A stretch of DNA of 64,000 nucleotides from Candidatus Aquiluna sp. UB-MaderosW2red (GCF_900100865.1 NZ_LT627734.1:310001-374000); one strand, 5' to 3'. Shown: positions 24,934-36,299, counted from the first letter of the stretch. Notes: generated by a model from the sequence alone, not told the origin. Numbers and translations are program-made.

Positions 24934-26523
24934 ATGACCGAATCCACGCACACGGATGTAATAGTCGTCGGTGCAGGGTTGGCCGGATCAATCACGGCAA
25001 CGGAACTGGCTCGAGCGGGATACTCGGTGCTGTGCCTTGAGCAGGGCGACTGGCCCCACTACGGACGTGACGGAGTGGTGCACGACCTTGAGTCAGAGAC
25101 GGCAGCTGAGCGCTGCTGGAAGCGCGATCCGAACGATCGAGACAACTCTTCTGACTATCCAATTGATGATTCAGAGTCGGATGTCGCAGCGCTCATGTGG
25201 AATGGTGTCGGAGGGAGTACCGTCCTCTATCTCTCTAAGTGGAATCGCATGACACCCGGAGACTTCCGTGTGAAATCGCAGGACGGTGTCGCGGAGGATT
25301 GGCCAATTAGCTACGAGGACCTTGAGCCTTTTTATGTGGAGGTAGAGAGTCAACTCAAAATCGGTGGTTTGAGTGGAGATCCCGCCTATCCCAAAGGCGA
25401 AGGACCTCTTCTCCCGCCGATTCCTCTCCGTGATTTCGGTCGTCTCATAGCGAAGGCCTTCAATGACCGTGGCATGGCTTGGTGGCCTGGTGCAAGCTCT
25501 GTTTTCCCGGGAAAGCGCCGCCTCAAGTCGAGCGAAATGGATGGCGCGGTCAAGATGTCGACCGATGTACGTCTCTGGCCAGAGGCGTTGAGCCTTGGTG
25601 TGGAGCTCCGCACTCATTCTCGTGTCAGCCGGGTACTGACTGAAGGGGATCGAGCAGTTGGGTGTGAATATGTCGATAGGGGCGGTAAGCGTCACAGCGT
25701 CTACGCGGATTCCGTGATTCTTTGTGCGAACGGCATCGGTACGCCCAGGATTCTTTTGATGTCAAAGTGCGAGCAACACCCAGACGGACTCGCAAATTCA
25801 TCAGGGCTCGTCGGCAAGCGTCTCATGATGCACCCGTTTGGCGCAGTCGCAGGAGTCTTCGACCACGATATTGAGTCCGCGGTAAGTCCGCTTGGTCAGC
25901 AACTCCAGAGCATGCACTTCTATGAAAGCGACCCATCGCGTGGATTCGTCCGCGGGGTCAAGTGGGGGCTCCAACCGACTGGGGGTCCTCTCAGCCTTAC
26001 GCGTTCCTATCCTTGGGAGGCAGCGAACGAGTCCCTTTGGTACGAGAACTTTCACAGTACGGTGAAGCGACGGTACAACAGGTCCGCCATGTTTAGTTTC
26101 GTCGGCGAAGACCTCCCGCTCGAATCGAATCGTGTCGAGCTCGACGAAGAGTCGAGCGACGACAGCGGGCTCCCCGGCGTTAAGATACGGTACCGAGCGG
26201 ATGACAATTCGCGGGCCCTGCTCGAGTGGCACACGCGTGAGGCAAAAGAGGTCTTCTTGGCGGCGGGCGCAATCGACGTGGTTGCAGCCCCGATGGTGAG
26301 ACAGAGCGGCTGGCACCTCATGGGAACAGCCGTCATGGGCGATGACCCCCGTACCTCGGTCACTGACAAACATGGCCGGTGCCACGATATTTCCAACCTG
26401 TACATCTTCGACTCAAGCACCTGGGTCACCTCAGGCGGACTCAACCCAGTCGCTACGCAGGCTGCGCTTGCGCTGTGGTCGACGAGGGCTTTTATAGCGG
26501 AGGGTAAAATCCATGAAAAGTGA
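24934..26523 (+). CDS. GMC-family FAD oxidoreductase
   Basis: 529 residues from the ATG at 24934, which follows a GGAGG; a GTG at 24853 would add 27 residues before the FAD site. The N-terminus has the dinucleotide fold VIVVGAGLAGSITATELARA and an acidic end LCLEQGDWP. The middle has VGGSTVLYLSKWNRM and ADSVILCANGIGTPRILLMS. The C-terminus has GWHLMGTAVMGDDPRTSV (catalytic His region) and STWVTSGGLNPVATQAALAL. It oxidises an alcohol or polyol, passing electrons to a quinone or carrier. Its end overlaps the next gene by 11 bases. Similar to the large subunit of gluconate/sorbitol-type dehydrogenases. Confidence 0.9.
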   Translation: MTESTHTDVIVVGAGLAGSITATELARAGYSVLCLEQGDWPHYGRDGVVHDLESETAAERCWKRDPNDRDNSSDYPIDDSESDVAALMWNGVGGSTVLYLSKWNRMTPGDFRVKSQDGVAEDWPISYEDLEPFYVEVESQLKIGGLSGDPAYPKGEGPLLPPIPLRDFGRLIAKAFNDRGMAWWPGASSVFPGKRRLKSSEMDGAVKMSTDVRLWPEALSLGVELRTHSRVSRVLTEGDRAVGCEYVDRGGKRHSVYADSVILCANGIGTPRILLMSKCEQHPDGLANSSGLVGKRLMMHPFGAVAGVFDHDIESAVSPLGQQLQSMHFYESDPSRGFVRGVKWGLQPTGGPLSLTRSYPWEAANESLWYENFHSTVKRRYNRSAMFSFVGEDLPLESNRVELDEESSDDSGLPGVKIRYRADDNSRALLEWHTREAKEVFLAAGAIDVVAAPMVRQSGWHLMGTAVMGDDPRTSVTDKHGRCHDISNLYIFDSSTWVTSGGLNPVATQAALALWSTRAFIAEGKIHEK

Positions 26524-26968
26524 GCTCACCTCTGTGCAACGCGATACGTTGCGATTATTCGCCCTAACTCTGATCCCGTCTAGCCCCGATGGCCCCTCCG
26601 CCGATGAGGCCGAGGTTGCACCAACCTGGATAGACGTGACCTTGGCCGAGCGGCCGGACTTAGTACCCGGAGTGCTGCGGATTCTTGACGCCTATGACGG
26701 TTCCGAGCCTCGTCTGTATCTCGAGCGGCTGGAGCGTGAGGCAAAGGGAGACTTTGCGAAAATTACCTATGCCATCGCGGGGTCATACTTCAAATCGCCG
26801 GTGGCCAAAGAATGGCTGGGGTTCGCTAGGATCCTTGACGAGTATGAGAGCGCCGAGCCGGAGCCAACGAAGGAAACGATGGAACTGCTGCAACCGGTGC
26901 TTGCGCGCGGGGCATTTTACCGCCCAACTTCGCTGCGTAGGCACCCCTTGCCCGAGGAGCTGTCATGA
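26513..26968 (+). CDS. Small partner of GMC oxidoreductase (gluconate 2-dehydrogenase subunit 3-like)
   Basis: 151 residues, largely helical, with the pattern LRLFALTLIPSSPDGPSADE near the N-terminus that is common in gluconate 2-dehydrogenase subunit 3-like proteins. No Tat signal is visible, unlike many relatives, so the complex may stay cytoplasmic. It overlaps the GMC gene by 11 bases and the lyase by 4 bases, which implies strict co-translation. Its expected role is assembly or stability of the GMC subunit. The family assignment rests mainly on context and the LIP motif. Confidence 0.6.
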   Translation: MKSELTSVQRDTLRLFALTLIPSSPDGPSADEAEVAPTWIDVTLAERPDLVPGVLRILDAYDGSEPRLYLERLEREAKGDFAKITYAIAGSYFKSPVAKEWLGFARILDEYESAEPEPTKETMELLQPVLARGAFYRPTSLRRHPLPEELS

Positions 26969-27879
26969 AGCACGTCGAAATCTTGGAAGTGGGTCCACGA
27001 GACGGACTGCAAAATGAGGACAGGGTTCTCGATGTCGACACACGTGTCGAGCTCATCAATCGTTTGGTGAGCGCCGGTGTTCGGCGAATGGAAGCCGTGA
27101 GTTTCGTGCGCCCTGATCTCGTGCCGCAGATGGCTGGCGCGGAAGAGGTAATGGCACAGGTGCCGCACTCGGCTGATGTCTCCTACGTTGGTCTGGTGCT
27201 GAATCGCCGCGGTGCTGAGCGGGCCGTCGAGACGCAGGTGCAGGAGCTCAACATGGTTGTGCCCGTCACGGATACCTTTGCTATGCGTAACCAGGGTAGG
27301 ACTGTCGAGCAGCTCCTAGTAGAGGCTGCAGAAACGGTGCAGATAGCGAAGGAAGCCGGACGATTCGCAAGTGTCACGCTGGCGGTATCGTTTGGGTGCC
27401 CGTTCGAGGGAGTGGTATCGCTGGAGCGGGTGGAAGAAGTCGTGCGGGCTATCCTCGACATGGGTTGCGACGAGATTGCCTTTGCCGACACCATCGGCGT
27501 CGGCGGGTCGAGACGCGTGCGCGAGTTCGCTCAAATGGCGAAGAGCCTATTCGGTCCGGAGCTCTTGCGCTTTCACTTCCACAACACTCGTAACACGGGT
27601 TATAGCAATGCCGTGACGGCTGTGAGTGAGGCAGCCGCTCTTAATATGCCCTTGGTGATCGATGCCTCGGTTGGAGGGTTTGGTGGTTGCCCCTTTGCGC
27701 CGGCGGCTACTGGTAACATAGCGACCGAGGACGTTCTCTACGGATTCTCCGTTGATGGGGTTTCTATGAAAGGCAATCTCGATGCTGTCGCGCTCGTCGA
27801 ACATGCCAGGTGGTTGAGCTTGCAATTAGACAAGCAGGTTCAGTCCCTCATCCCGAAAGCTGGGTGGTTCCCCGCCTGA
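26965..27879 (+). CDS. Hydroxymethylglutaryl-CoA lyase-type enzyme
   Basis: 304 residues, DRE-TIM barrel. The signature VGPRDGLQNE carries metal ligand Asp13. His204 and His206 lie in LRFHFHNTRNTGYSN. The catalytic Cys242 sits in the loop GGFGGCPFAPAATGNIATED, with Asn251 as ligand. All residues needed by HMG-CoA lyase are present, so cleavage of HMG-CoA to acetyl-CoA and acetoacetate, or of a close analogue, is likely. It overlaps the small subunit gene by ATGA. Length is normal. It could serve leucine degradation, but no other leucine gene is nearby, and the CoA-transferase next door points to a free hydroxy-acid as the source. Confidence 0.9.
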   Translation: MKHVEILEVGPRDGLQNEDRVLDVDTRVELINRLVSAGVRRMEAVSFVRPDLVPQMAGAEEVMAQVPHSADVSYVGLVLNRRGAERAVETQVQELNMVVPVTDTFAMRNQGRTVEQLLVEAAETVQIAKEAGRFASVTLAVSFGCPFEGVVSLERVEEVVRAILDMGCDEIAFADTIGVGGSRRVREFAQMAKSLFGPELLRFHFHNTRNTGYSNAVTAVSEAAALNMPLVIDASVGGFGGCPFAPAATGNIATEDVLYGFSVDGVSMKGNLDAVALVEHARWLSLQLDKQVQSLIPKAGWFPA

Positions 27880-28480
27880 CTCGCCCAAATTGGCCGACAT
27901 AGGGTGGTGTTGATGTGAGACCGAATTGCAGGATGGTTTCTGGGCCAATGGCTGCATTCCCAACGAGTCACTTTGTGGCGAATAGACCCCTAGAACTCCT
28001 TACTTTCAATATGTTGGATGAGAGTCTGAACTTGACGGGAGAATACGGTTTGGTGCCGGAGGGTCGCTGGTTCGGTTTTTACTCAGGGCATCGCTGAGCC
28101 AGGCGACTGGCATTTGGCACCCATAAAGACGCGGTAGCTGGCAACCAACGCACCCGGGGTAGGTTTATGGCTTCGAGACCGGCCCCGCTTGGAGCGCGCT
28201 GAGTTCTTATGGAACGTCCTCGGTACGGATGCCTAGGAGAATTTTGGCTGTTCATTTCGGCTCGTACTTTTGCAGAGAGCTTTCGATCCAACCTCCCAAT
28301 TGCTCACTGCCGAATCGCCAAGGCTGCTTTTTAAAGTACCGCCAAGGTGCAGTTTTTGAGTGCCACGGAGGTCTGTTTCATGGCTTGCTCCTTGACGAAG
28401 TCTCCTGCGTCGACTAGACATGTGTGTGTGCATCTCTAAGAAAACGTGGAGCCTCGAGAATTACGGAAGATGATTCAAAT
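27880..28480. other. Intergenic, no supported gene
   Basis: About 600 bp separate the lyase from the cyclase. Small open frames exist but none has a recognised product or a good ribosome site. A short gene may have been lost here, or the cyclase has its own promoter. Confidence 0.4.
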
Positions 28481-29350
28481 ATGAGTATTGTGGGCGGTCG
28501 CATCGAAGTAGCTGGGCTGATGGACTTATTGAAGCTTCCCAAGCAAGGTGAGGTTTTCGATTTGGATCCGGGACGCTGGCCTGGAATGCCGATTTGGGCT
28601 GGTCATCCTCCATTTCAGGTTCTCACCTACCGAAGCCCTCGCGGTATTAGGGTCGATGGGGATCAGGATTGGCTTGCGCCCGAGATCAATTCGGCGAACA
28701 TAGGTCTGATATCGGAGATGATGATCGCCACAAATCACTCGGGTTCGCATGTCGACGCGCTGGGTCACATCTGCAGCGGCGCCGACGATGAGTGGTCCGG
28801 CGGGCGGGCTTCAGAGGACCTCGGAGACTTCGGAGTGCTCAAAGGCGATGCGGCGTCAATCGTTCCGTTTATCACGCGGGGCGTGATGGTCGACATACCC
28901 GCTTATCTCGGTGTCCCACAGCTCGAGGCCCATTACCCGATCTCGCTCGAAGAATTCCTTGGCGCGGCCAAAGCGCAGAATGTCGAAGTGCGCGAGAACG
29001 ATGTTGTGTTTGTGCGAACTGGGATGATGGCGGGTTGGCCAGACCCCGAGCGTCTCGCTCTGACGGCAGGCGCGGGTATCACTCGACCAATCGCTGAGTA
29101 CTGCGCTTCGAAAAAAGTGCGGGCGGTCGGCGCAGACACGGAAGGCTGCGAGGTGATGCCCTCGATCATAGAGGGAAACCCGCACCCCGTGCACGAAACG
29201 CTTCTAGTAAAGAATGCGATCCACATTATGGAGAATATCTATCTCGAGGAGCTCGCCAGTGAGCACGTGCACGAGTTCCTCTTCATTGGGTTACCCCTGA
29301 AGATCCGCGGAGCGACGGGATCCATGATGCGACCTATCGCCATCACGTAG
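28481..29350 (+). CDS. Cyclase-family metal-dependent hydrolase (kynurenine formamidase-like fold)
   Basis: 289 residues from the ATG at 28481; a frame open 19 codons upstream lacks a ribosome site. The family metal motif H-x-G-x-H-x-D-x3-H is present as NHSGSHVDALGH with His86, His90, Asp92 and His96. VRTGMMAGWP and GADTEGCEVMPS follow. Members hydrolyse amides, lactones or cyclic esters. With the SMP-30 enzyme this gives the cluster a second possible ring-opening hydrolase. It is the last catabolic gene before the right end of the 23.6-kb unit. Confidence 0.85.
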   Translation: MSIVGGRIEVAGLMDLLKLPKQGEVFDLDPGRWPGMPIWAGHPPFQVLTYRSPRGIRVDGDQDWLAPEINSANIGLISEMMIATNHSGSHVDALGHICSGADDEWSGGRASEDLGDFGVLKGDAASIVPFITRGVMVDIPAYLGVPQLEAHYPISLEEFLGAAKAQNVEVRENDVVFVRTGMMAGWPDPERLALTAGAGITRPIAEYCASKKVRAVGADTEGCEVMPSIIEGNPHPVHETLLVKNAIHIMENIYLEELASEHVHEFLFIGLPLKIRGATGSMMRPIAIT

Positions 29351-29984
29351 ATAAGGCGTGAATTGGGGCCTACGCAGGTAGGCCCGAAGCGGGCCTATCA
29401 AGTGATCGAGAATACCATCGGACAGTTTCGAGCCAGTCGAGGTCGCAATGAATCTCATTGCCAACGGTCGAAAAGTGTTCATGCCGATGTTTTGTTTACG
29501 AATAAGCCCTCCGCCATCGCAGTCGCGTCCAACATTGGGTGCTTGGCGCGTCAGATAGGTGAGACCCGCACTACCGCTAACGGCGGGCCCATGCGTGACT
29601 TCTGGACTTGTGTAATCCGCAGGCGGCGAGCGCCTACCAGCAGTACTTAGATAGATAGGCGGCAGCTGCTTGTTGCCTGCAGCAAGGGCAGCGTCCAGTT
29701 TGAACGGGCGTCAAATGGTTTGTGTAAGAGGTGGCTTGTCAGACTGGAGGAATGAATTAATGTTTTGCCTTTGAATGAAAAGAAGAATATTGCAGCCGTC
29801 TCGACTGCGGGGCGGCGGTGTTTTCTTTTGGCCAGAGTCTGCAGTAAACGATTCGCCAGATTACCGATGTGGGCTTGTTGGACGCTCTGGACCAGAACAT
29901 CCATGCCGGTCAGGCGTCTAATTTCACTACACCGGTCACATTGTGACGCCGATACATAAGGGAACTATGTGCTGGCGTATGACA
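29351..29984. other. Gene-free right end of the cargo unit
   Basis: No confident gene. The last 25 bp (29960-29984) are the right-end motif GGGAACTATGTGCTGGCGTA plus TGACA of element B type, touching the 15-bp tRNA repeat. A minus-strand frame at 29647-29904 was not recognised. Confidence 0.5.
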
Positions 29985-29999
29985 CCACGGCCTCCGCCA
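29985..29999 (+). repeat. 15-bp target repeat, copy 4 (right border of the island)
   Basis: Exact copy of the tRNA-Ser(TGA) 3' end. Chromosomal sequence, starting with A-rich DNA and a terminator, resumes here. Confidence 0.9.
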
Positions 30000-30022
30000 A
30001 AAAAGTTGAATTTCAACACTTG

Positions 30023-30053
30023 AAAAACCCAGACTTCGGCCTGGGTTTTTTTA
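30023..30053 (+). terminator. Intrinsic terminator, probably the original one of tRNA-Ser(TGA)
   Basis: AAAAACCCAG and CTGGGTTTTT pair around ACTTCGGC, followed by T7. It lies about 25 bp after the last tRNA repeat, where the terminator of an uninterrupted tRNA-Ser gene would be. The island therefore separates the tRNA from its own terminator. Confidence 0.75.
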
Positions 30054-30203
30054 TTATTTGAAGGCGATATCAACTCAAGCTTTTGGCTGAGCGGGAGCTG
30101 GCCGGAGGCCATAATTGAAGGAGCAACGCTAACCAGTTTCGAAGCCTCTTATAACTGAGGAGCTTTCTAGCTAGTTCATTTAGTTCAAGGTTCAAATTAT
30201 TAG

Positions 30204-33209
<3,006 letters not shown>

Positions 33210-33367
33210 AACATCAACTCGGGGCGCGACTCGCTAAATCAGAAGCAGCTCTAAATCGGCCCGCTTGGCCCACGTGCTCCAAGACTGAGTTTCCCGCGAG
33301 TGGAATTGCAAAAAAACTTGAACACACTCATAGCGCTTCCTCAGCTATAAGTCTCTAGAATTCATAG

Positions 33368-34630
33368 GTGAGTGATTTGCAGTATCAATTTGCCGCCCCG
33401 ACTAAGCGCCCGAAGCGCAGGGGTTGGCTCAAAATAACCCTAATCTCCATGCTGAGTGTCGTTGGTTTGGTCGTCGCAGTCGGAGCTGGCGGTTACTGGT
33501 ATCTCACCTCTACCCTTTCCGCCAGTGGGATTGATGTCTACGCAACCGACGGCAGCACCTTCGAATTGCCCACCCCCGCCGAGATTAATGGCCCAATAAA
33601 CGTTCTTTTAATTGGCTCTGACACAAGAGCTGGCCAGGGCACTACCGAATTCGGGCCAGTGGGCAATGCGCTGGCCGATGTGATTATTTTGCTCCACGTT
33701 TCCGAAGATAGAAAAAATGCTGTCGCACTAAGTTTCCCAAGAGACCTTATGGTCCCAGTGCCAGGTTGCCCGAACCCCGATGGTGGCGAGGCCTACGGGC
33801 CAAAAGACCTCTATCAAATCAATGCCACGATGAATCGTGGCGGACCAGCCTGCACATTGCTAACCGTTCAAGCGCTAACCGGAGTCACCATCCCCTATCT
33901 TGCGATGATCGACTTCAAGGGCGTTATCGCGATGAGCGAAGCGGTCGGCGGAGTTGATGTTTGTGTGGCAGAGCCAATCAACGATAAGTACACCAACTTG
34001 CAACTCGAGGCCGGCGAGCACACTCTTATTGGAGCCGAGGCGCTGGCATTTCTAAGGACTCGCCACGGGGTTGGAGACGGCTCTGATCTGTCTCGAATCT
34101 CTAACCAGCAGGTATTTCTAACCTCCTTGGTTAGAAAGCTCAAGGATGAAGGCGCGCTAACCAACCCGTTTAAGACTCTGAGAATCGGCACCGCAGTCCT
34201 TGACAACATGACCCTTTCGAACTCGCTTACCAAATTGAACGTTATTTTGGGAATGGCTAGAGAAGTCAACGATGTGGACCTCGACAAAATTACTTTTCTA
34301 AAACTTCCGGTGAGAGACATGACCGGTGAGTTTGCTGGCCGGGTGGCTCTTATCGATGACCGAGCGCAATTGCTATTCGACAAGATTGCCAACGATGAGC
34401 CACTCGTGCTCGCCAAGGCCAACGTTGGAACTGGAGCCGTAGTTTCCGAGGAGCCTGCTGCCACTCAAAGCCCCACCGAAACAGCCACCGAGGAGCCTGC
34501 TGCCACTCAAAGCCCCACCGAAACAGCCACCGAGGAGCCTGCTGCAAGCACCTCTGCAACCGCAAGTGAACCTGCGCTGCCCGAGTGGGTGCAGGGCACA
34601 AACGCCTCCGTGAAGAGCTGCTCTAAATAA
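33368..34630 (+). CDS. LytR-CpsA-Psr (LCP) family cell-wall ligase
   Basis: 420 residues from a GTG. A basic N-terminus (RPKRRGWLKI) and one membrane segment (residues ~20-45) anchor it with the LCP domain outside. The motifs INVLLIGSDTRAGQG, VALSFPRDLMVPVPG, DFKGVIAMSEAVGGVDVCV and LAFLRTRHGVGDGSDLSRIS carry the Arg/Asp residues that bind pyrophosphate-lipid substrates. It should attach glycopolymers to peptidoglycan. After about residue 355 a low-complexity tail contains two identical 14-residue repeats (EEPAATQSPTETAT) and ends in an ASVKSCSK tail. Other genes in the area are unrelated in function. Confidence 0.88.
   Translation: MSDLQYQFAAPTKRPKRRGWLKITLISMLSVVGLVVAVGAGGYWYLTSTLSASGIDVYATDGSTFELPTPAEINGPINVLLIGSDTRAGQGTTEFGPVGNALADVIILLHVSEDRKNAVALSFPRDLMVPVPGCPNPDGGEAYGPKDLYQINATMNRGGPACTLLTVQALTGVTIPYLAMIDFKGVIAMSEAVGGVDVCVAEPINDKYTNLQLEAGEHTLIGAEALAFLRTRHGVGDGSDLSRISNQQVFLTSLVRKLKDEGALTNPFKTLRIGTAVLDNMTLSNSLTKLNVILGMAREVNDVDLDKITFLKLPVRDMTGEFAGRVALIDDRAQLLFDKIANDEPLVLAKANVGTGAVVSEEPAATQSPTETATEEPAATQSPTETATEEPAASTSATASEPALPEWVQGTNASVKSCSK
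34449..34532 (+). repeat. 42-bp tandem repeat coding for the LCP tail
   Basis: Two tandem 42-bp copies starting GAGGAGCCTGCTGCCACTCA, followed by a partial third (GAGGAGCCTGCTGCAAGC). Each encodes EEPAATQSPTETAT. The repeat preserves frame and could vary in number between strains. Confidence 0.85.
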
Positions 34631-34762
34631 CCCCCACTCACTGATCTGGCCACGCCAGAGTGATATTTGCATGCAATCTTGCGCCACCAGTGCCGAGGGC
34701 GGATGCGTTGTAAAAACTGTAAGTGAGTATCACTCATAGGGTCTTGCCCATTGTTATTCAAA

Positions 34763-34776
34763 TGTAACCGCTTTCA
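34763..34776. promoter_or_regulatory. LacI-type operator upstream of the sugar importer
   Basis: TGTAACCGCTTTCA matches the palindromic pattern TGNAANCGNTTNCA used by LacI/GalR repressors, with only the third base and its symmetry mates differing. It lies about 90 bp before the binding-protein ATG. No LacI gene is in the window, so the repressor acts from elsewhere. Confidence 0.65.
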
Positions 34777-34868
34777 ATTCAGTGCCATGCCAACTCTCCC
34801 TAGTGTTATAGATAAACCCTGATCCCGGGTTTTGGGTGGAAACCCAAATCATTTTCGAAAGGACAAAT

Positions 34869-36230
34869 ATGTCAACATTGCGTCGTCGTTTTGTTGCGCT
34901 AGGCGCGACTGCGATTGCTGCCTCCTTGGCACTTGCTGGATGTGCAGCAACCGATGAGACTCCAATAGCATCACCAACCGATTCAGCCTTATCTGAGGAC
35001 TGCGCTGCATTCGCAGACTACCTAGGTAATGAAGGCTCTGAGGTTGAGATCTACACCACCATCATTGACCCAGAAGCAACCCTATTCATTGAGTCCTTCG
35101 CAAAGTTTGAGGAGTGCACCGGCATCACCATCAACTGGAACGGTACTCAGGAGTTCGAAGCTCAGATTGCTGTTCGCGTTGAGGGTGGAACTGCACCAGA
35201 TCTAGCCATCTTCCCTCAGCCTGGGCTACTGGCAGCATTTGCTGACAGCCTGCAGCCAGCTGATGCGGCTCTAACCGCTTCGGTTGATCAGAACTACACA
35301 CCTGACTGGAAGAACTACGGAACCGTCGGTGGGACCTTCTACGCTGCTCCACTGGGCGCAAACGTAAAGTCTTTTGTTTGGTACTCACCTAAGACCTTCG
35401 CTGATAATGGCTGGGCCATCCCAACCACTTGGGACGAGCTCTTGGCTCTTTCCGACCAGGTCGCCGCTGAGGGCAATGTTCAGCCATGGTGTGTTGGTAT
35501 CGAATCTGGTGAAGCTACCGGTTGGACTGCCACCGACTGGATGGAAGACCTAATGCTTCGCTTCCAGGACGGCGCAACCTATGACGCATGGGTTGACGGC
35601 TCAATGCCATTCAACGACCCTAAGGTCCTTGAGGTTATCGGCGAAGCCGGCAAGATCATCAAGAACCCTGCTTATGTAGGGGATGTTAAGTCGATTGCTA
35701 CCACTGCATTCTCTGCGGCTGGTGCCGGAATCGTGGATGGCACCTGTGCCATGCACCGCCAGGCATCATTCCTAGGCGGAATCCTTGTTGGCGACTACGG
35801 TGCAACCGTTGTTACTCCAGAGGACACCACCGTCGAGGGTGGAATTTCAACCTTCTACTTCCCAGGTGTTTCAGCTGACAATAAGCCAGCTTTGGGTGGT
35901 GGCGAGTTCGTAGGTCGCTTCACTGAGAACCCAGCAGCCGCTGCCGTTCAGCTGTACCTAACCTCCCCTGAGTGGAACAACGAGAAGGCAGCCTTGGGTG
36001 GCTGGTTCTCCGCCAACTTGGGCCTAGACACTGCAAACGTGGCTGACCCAGTAAACGCAGTTGCCGTTGAGATTCTTCAGAACGCAACTCTGTTCCGCTT
36101 CGACGCATCTGACGTAATGCCAGCAGCCGTGGGCGCAGGTTCATTCTGGTCAGAGATGACCGCTTGGGTTGCTGAAGACAAGTCAGACCAGGCTGTTCTA
36201 GATGCAATCTATGCAACCTGGCCTTACTAA
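34869..36230 (+). CDS. Carbohydrate ABC transporter substrate-binding lipoprotein (family 1)
   Basis: 453 residues from the ATG at 34869, which follows AAAGGA; an in-frame start 33 bp upstream lacks one. The signal MSTLRRRFVALGATAIAASL leads to lipobox LALAGC, Cys25. The mature part has VEIYTTIIDPEATLFIESFA, ITINWNGTQEFEAQIAVRVE and GGTAPDLAIFPQPG, matching alpha-glucoside/cellobiose-type binding proteins. It delivers oligosaccharides to the two permeases downstream. Codon usage is strongly biased to a few preferred codons (GCA, AAC, GAG), as expected for a highly expressed binding protein. Confidence 0.93.
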   Translation: MSTLRRRFVALGATAIAASLALAGCAATDETPIASPTDSALSEDCAAFADYLGNEGSEVEIYTTIIDPEATLFIESFAKFEECTGITINWNGTQEFEAQIAVRVEGGTAPDLAIFPQPGLLAAFADSLQPADAALTASVDQNYTPDWKNYGTVGGTFYAAPLGANVKSFVWYSPKTFADNGWAIPTTWDELLALSDQVAAEGNVQPWCVGIESGEATGWTATDWMEDLMLRFQDGATYDAWVDGSMPFNDPKVLEVIGEAGKIIKNPAYVGDVKSIATTAFSAAGAGIVDGTCAMHRQASFLGGILVGDYGATVVTPEDTTVEGGISTFYFPGVSADNKPALGGGEFVGRFTENPAAAAVQLYLTSPEWNNEKAALGGWFSANLGLDTANVADPVNAVAVEILQNATLFRFDASDVMPAAVGAGSFWSEMTAWVAEDKSDQAVLDAIYATWPY

Positions 36231-36246
36231 CGCTAATTAGTTGAAA

Positions 36247-36276
36247 GCCGTGGGGCCTATTTTTAGGCCCCACGGC
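36247..36276 (+). other. Strong intercistronic stem-loop
   Basis: GCCGTGGGGCCTA and TAGGCCCCACGGC form a 13-bp perfect stem with a 4-nt T loop between the binding-protein gene and the permeases. No T-run follows directly. Such hairpins commonly stabilise the binding-protein mRNA and lower permease expression. Confidence 0.75.
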
Positions 36277-36299
36277 ATTCTTCATTTAGGATTTGGAAA

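Larger units (their letters stand above)
6374..29984. mobile_element. 23.6-kb cargo unit bounded by IS481-type ends and tRNA 3' repeats
   Basis: It starts at 6374 with TTGTGATGTGTCGAGACGTA, the left end of element A, and finishes at 29984 with GGGAACTATGTGCTGGCGTA then TGACA, the right end of element B. Target repeats lie on both sides (6359-6373 and 29985-29999). Inside are toxin-antitoxin genes, fossil transposases and a catabolic gene cluster, but no integrase, relaxase or intact transposase. The catabolic part reads clearly GC-richer than the backbone. I infer cargo enclosed or mobilised by IS481-type ends, probably built stepwise. An old island later invaded by IS copies is the main alternative. 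Confidence 0.6.

Noticed and set aside
29363-29904. Open frames near the right end of the cargo unit
   Set aside because: No ribosome site, no recognised domain and poor codon quality on either strand.
34449-34532. CRISPR-like direct repeats
   Set aside because: Adjacent in-frame coding repeats without spacers; no CRISPR array or cas gene was seen anywhere in the window.
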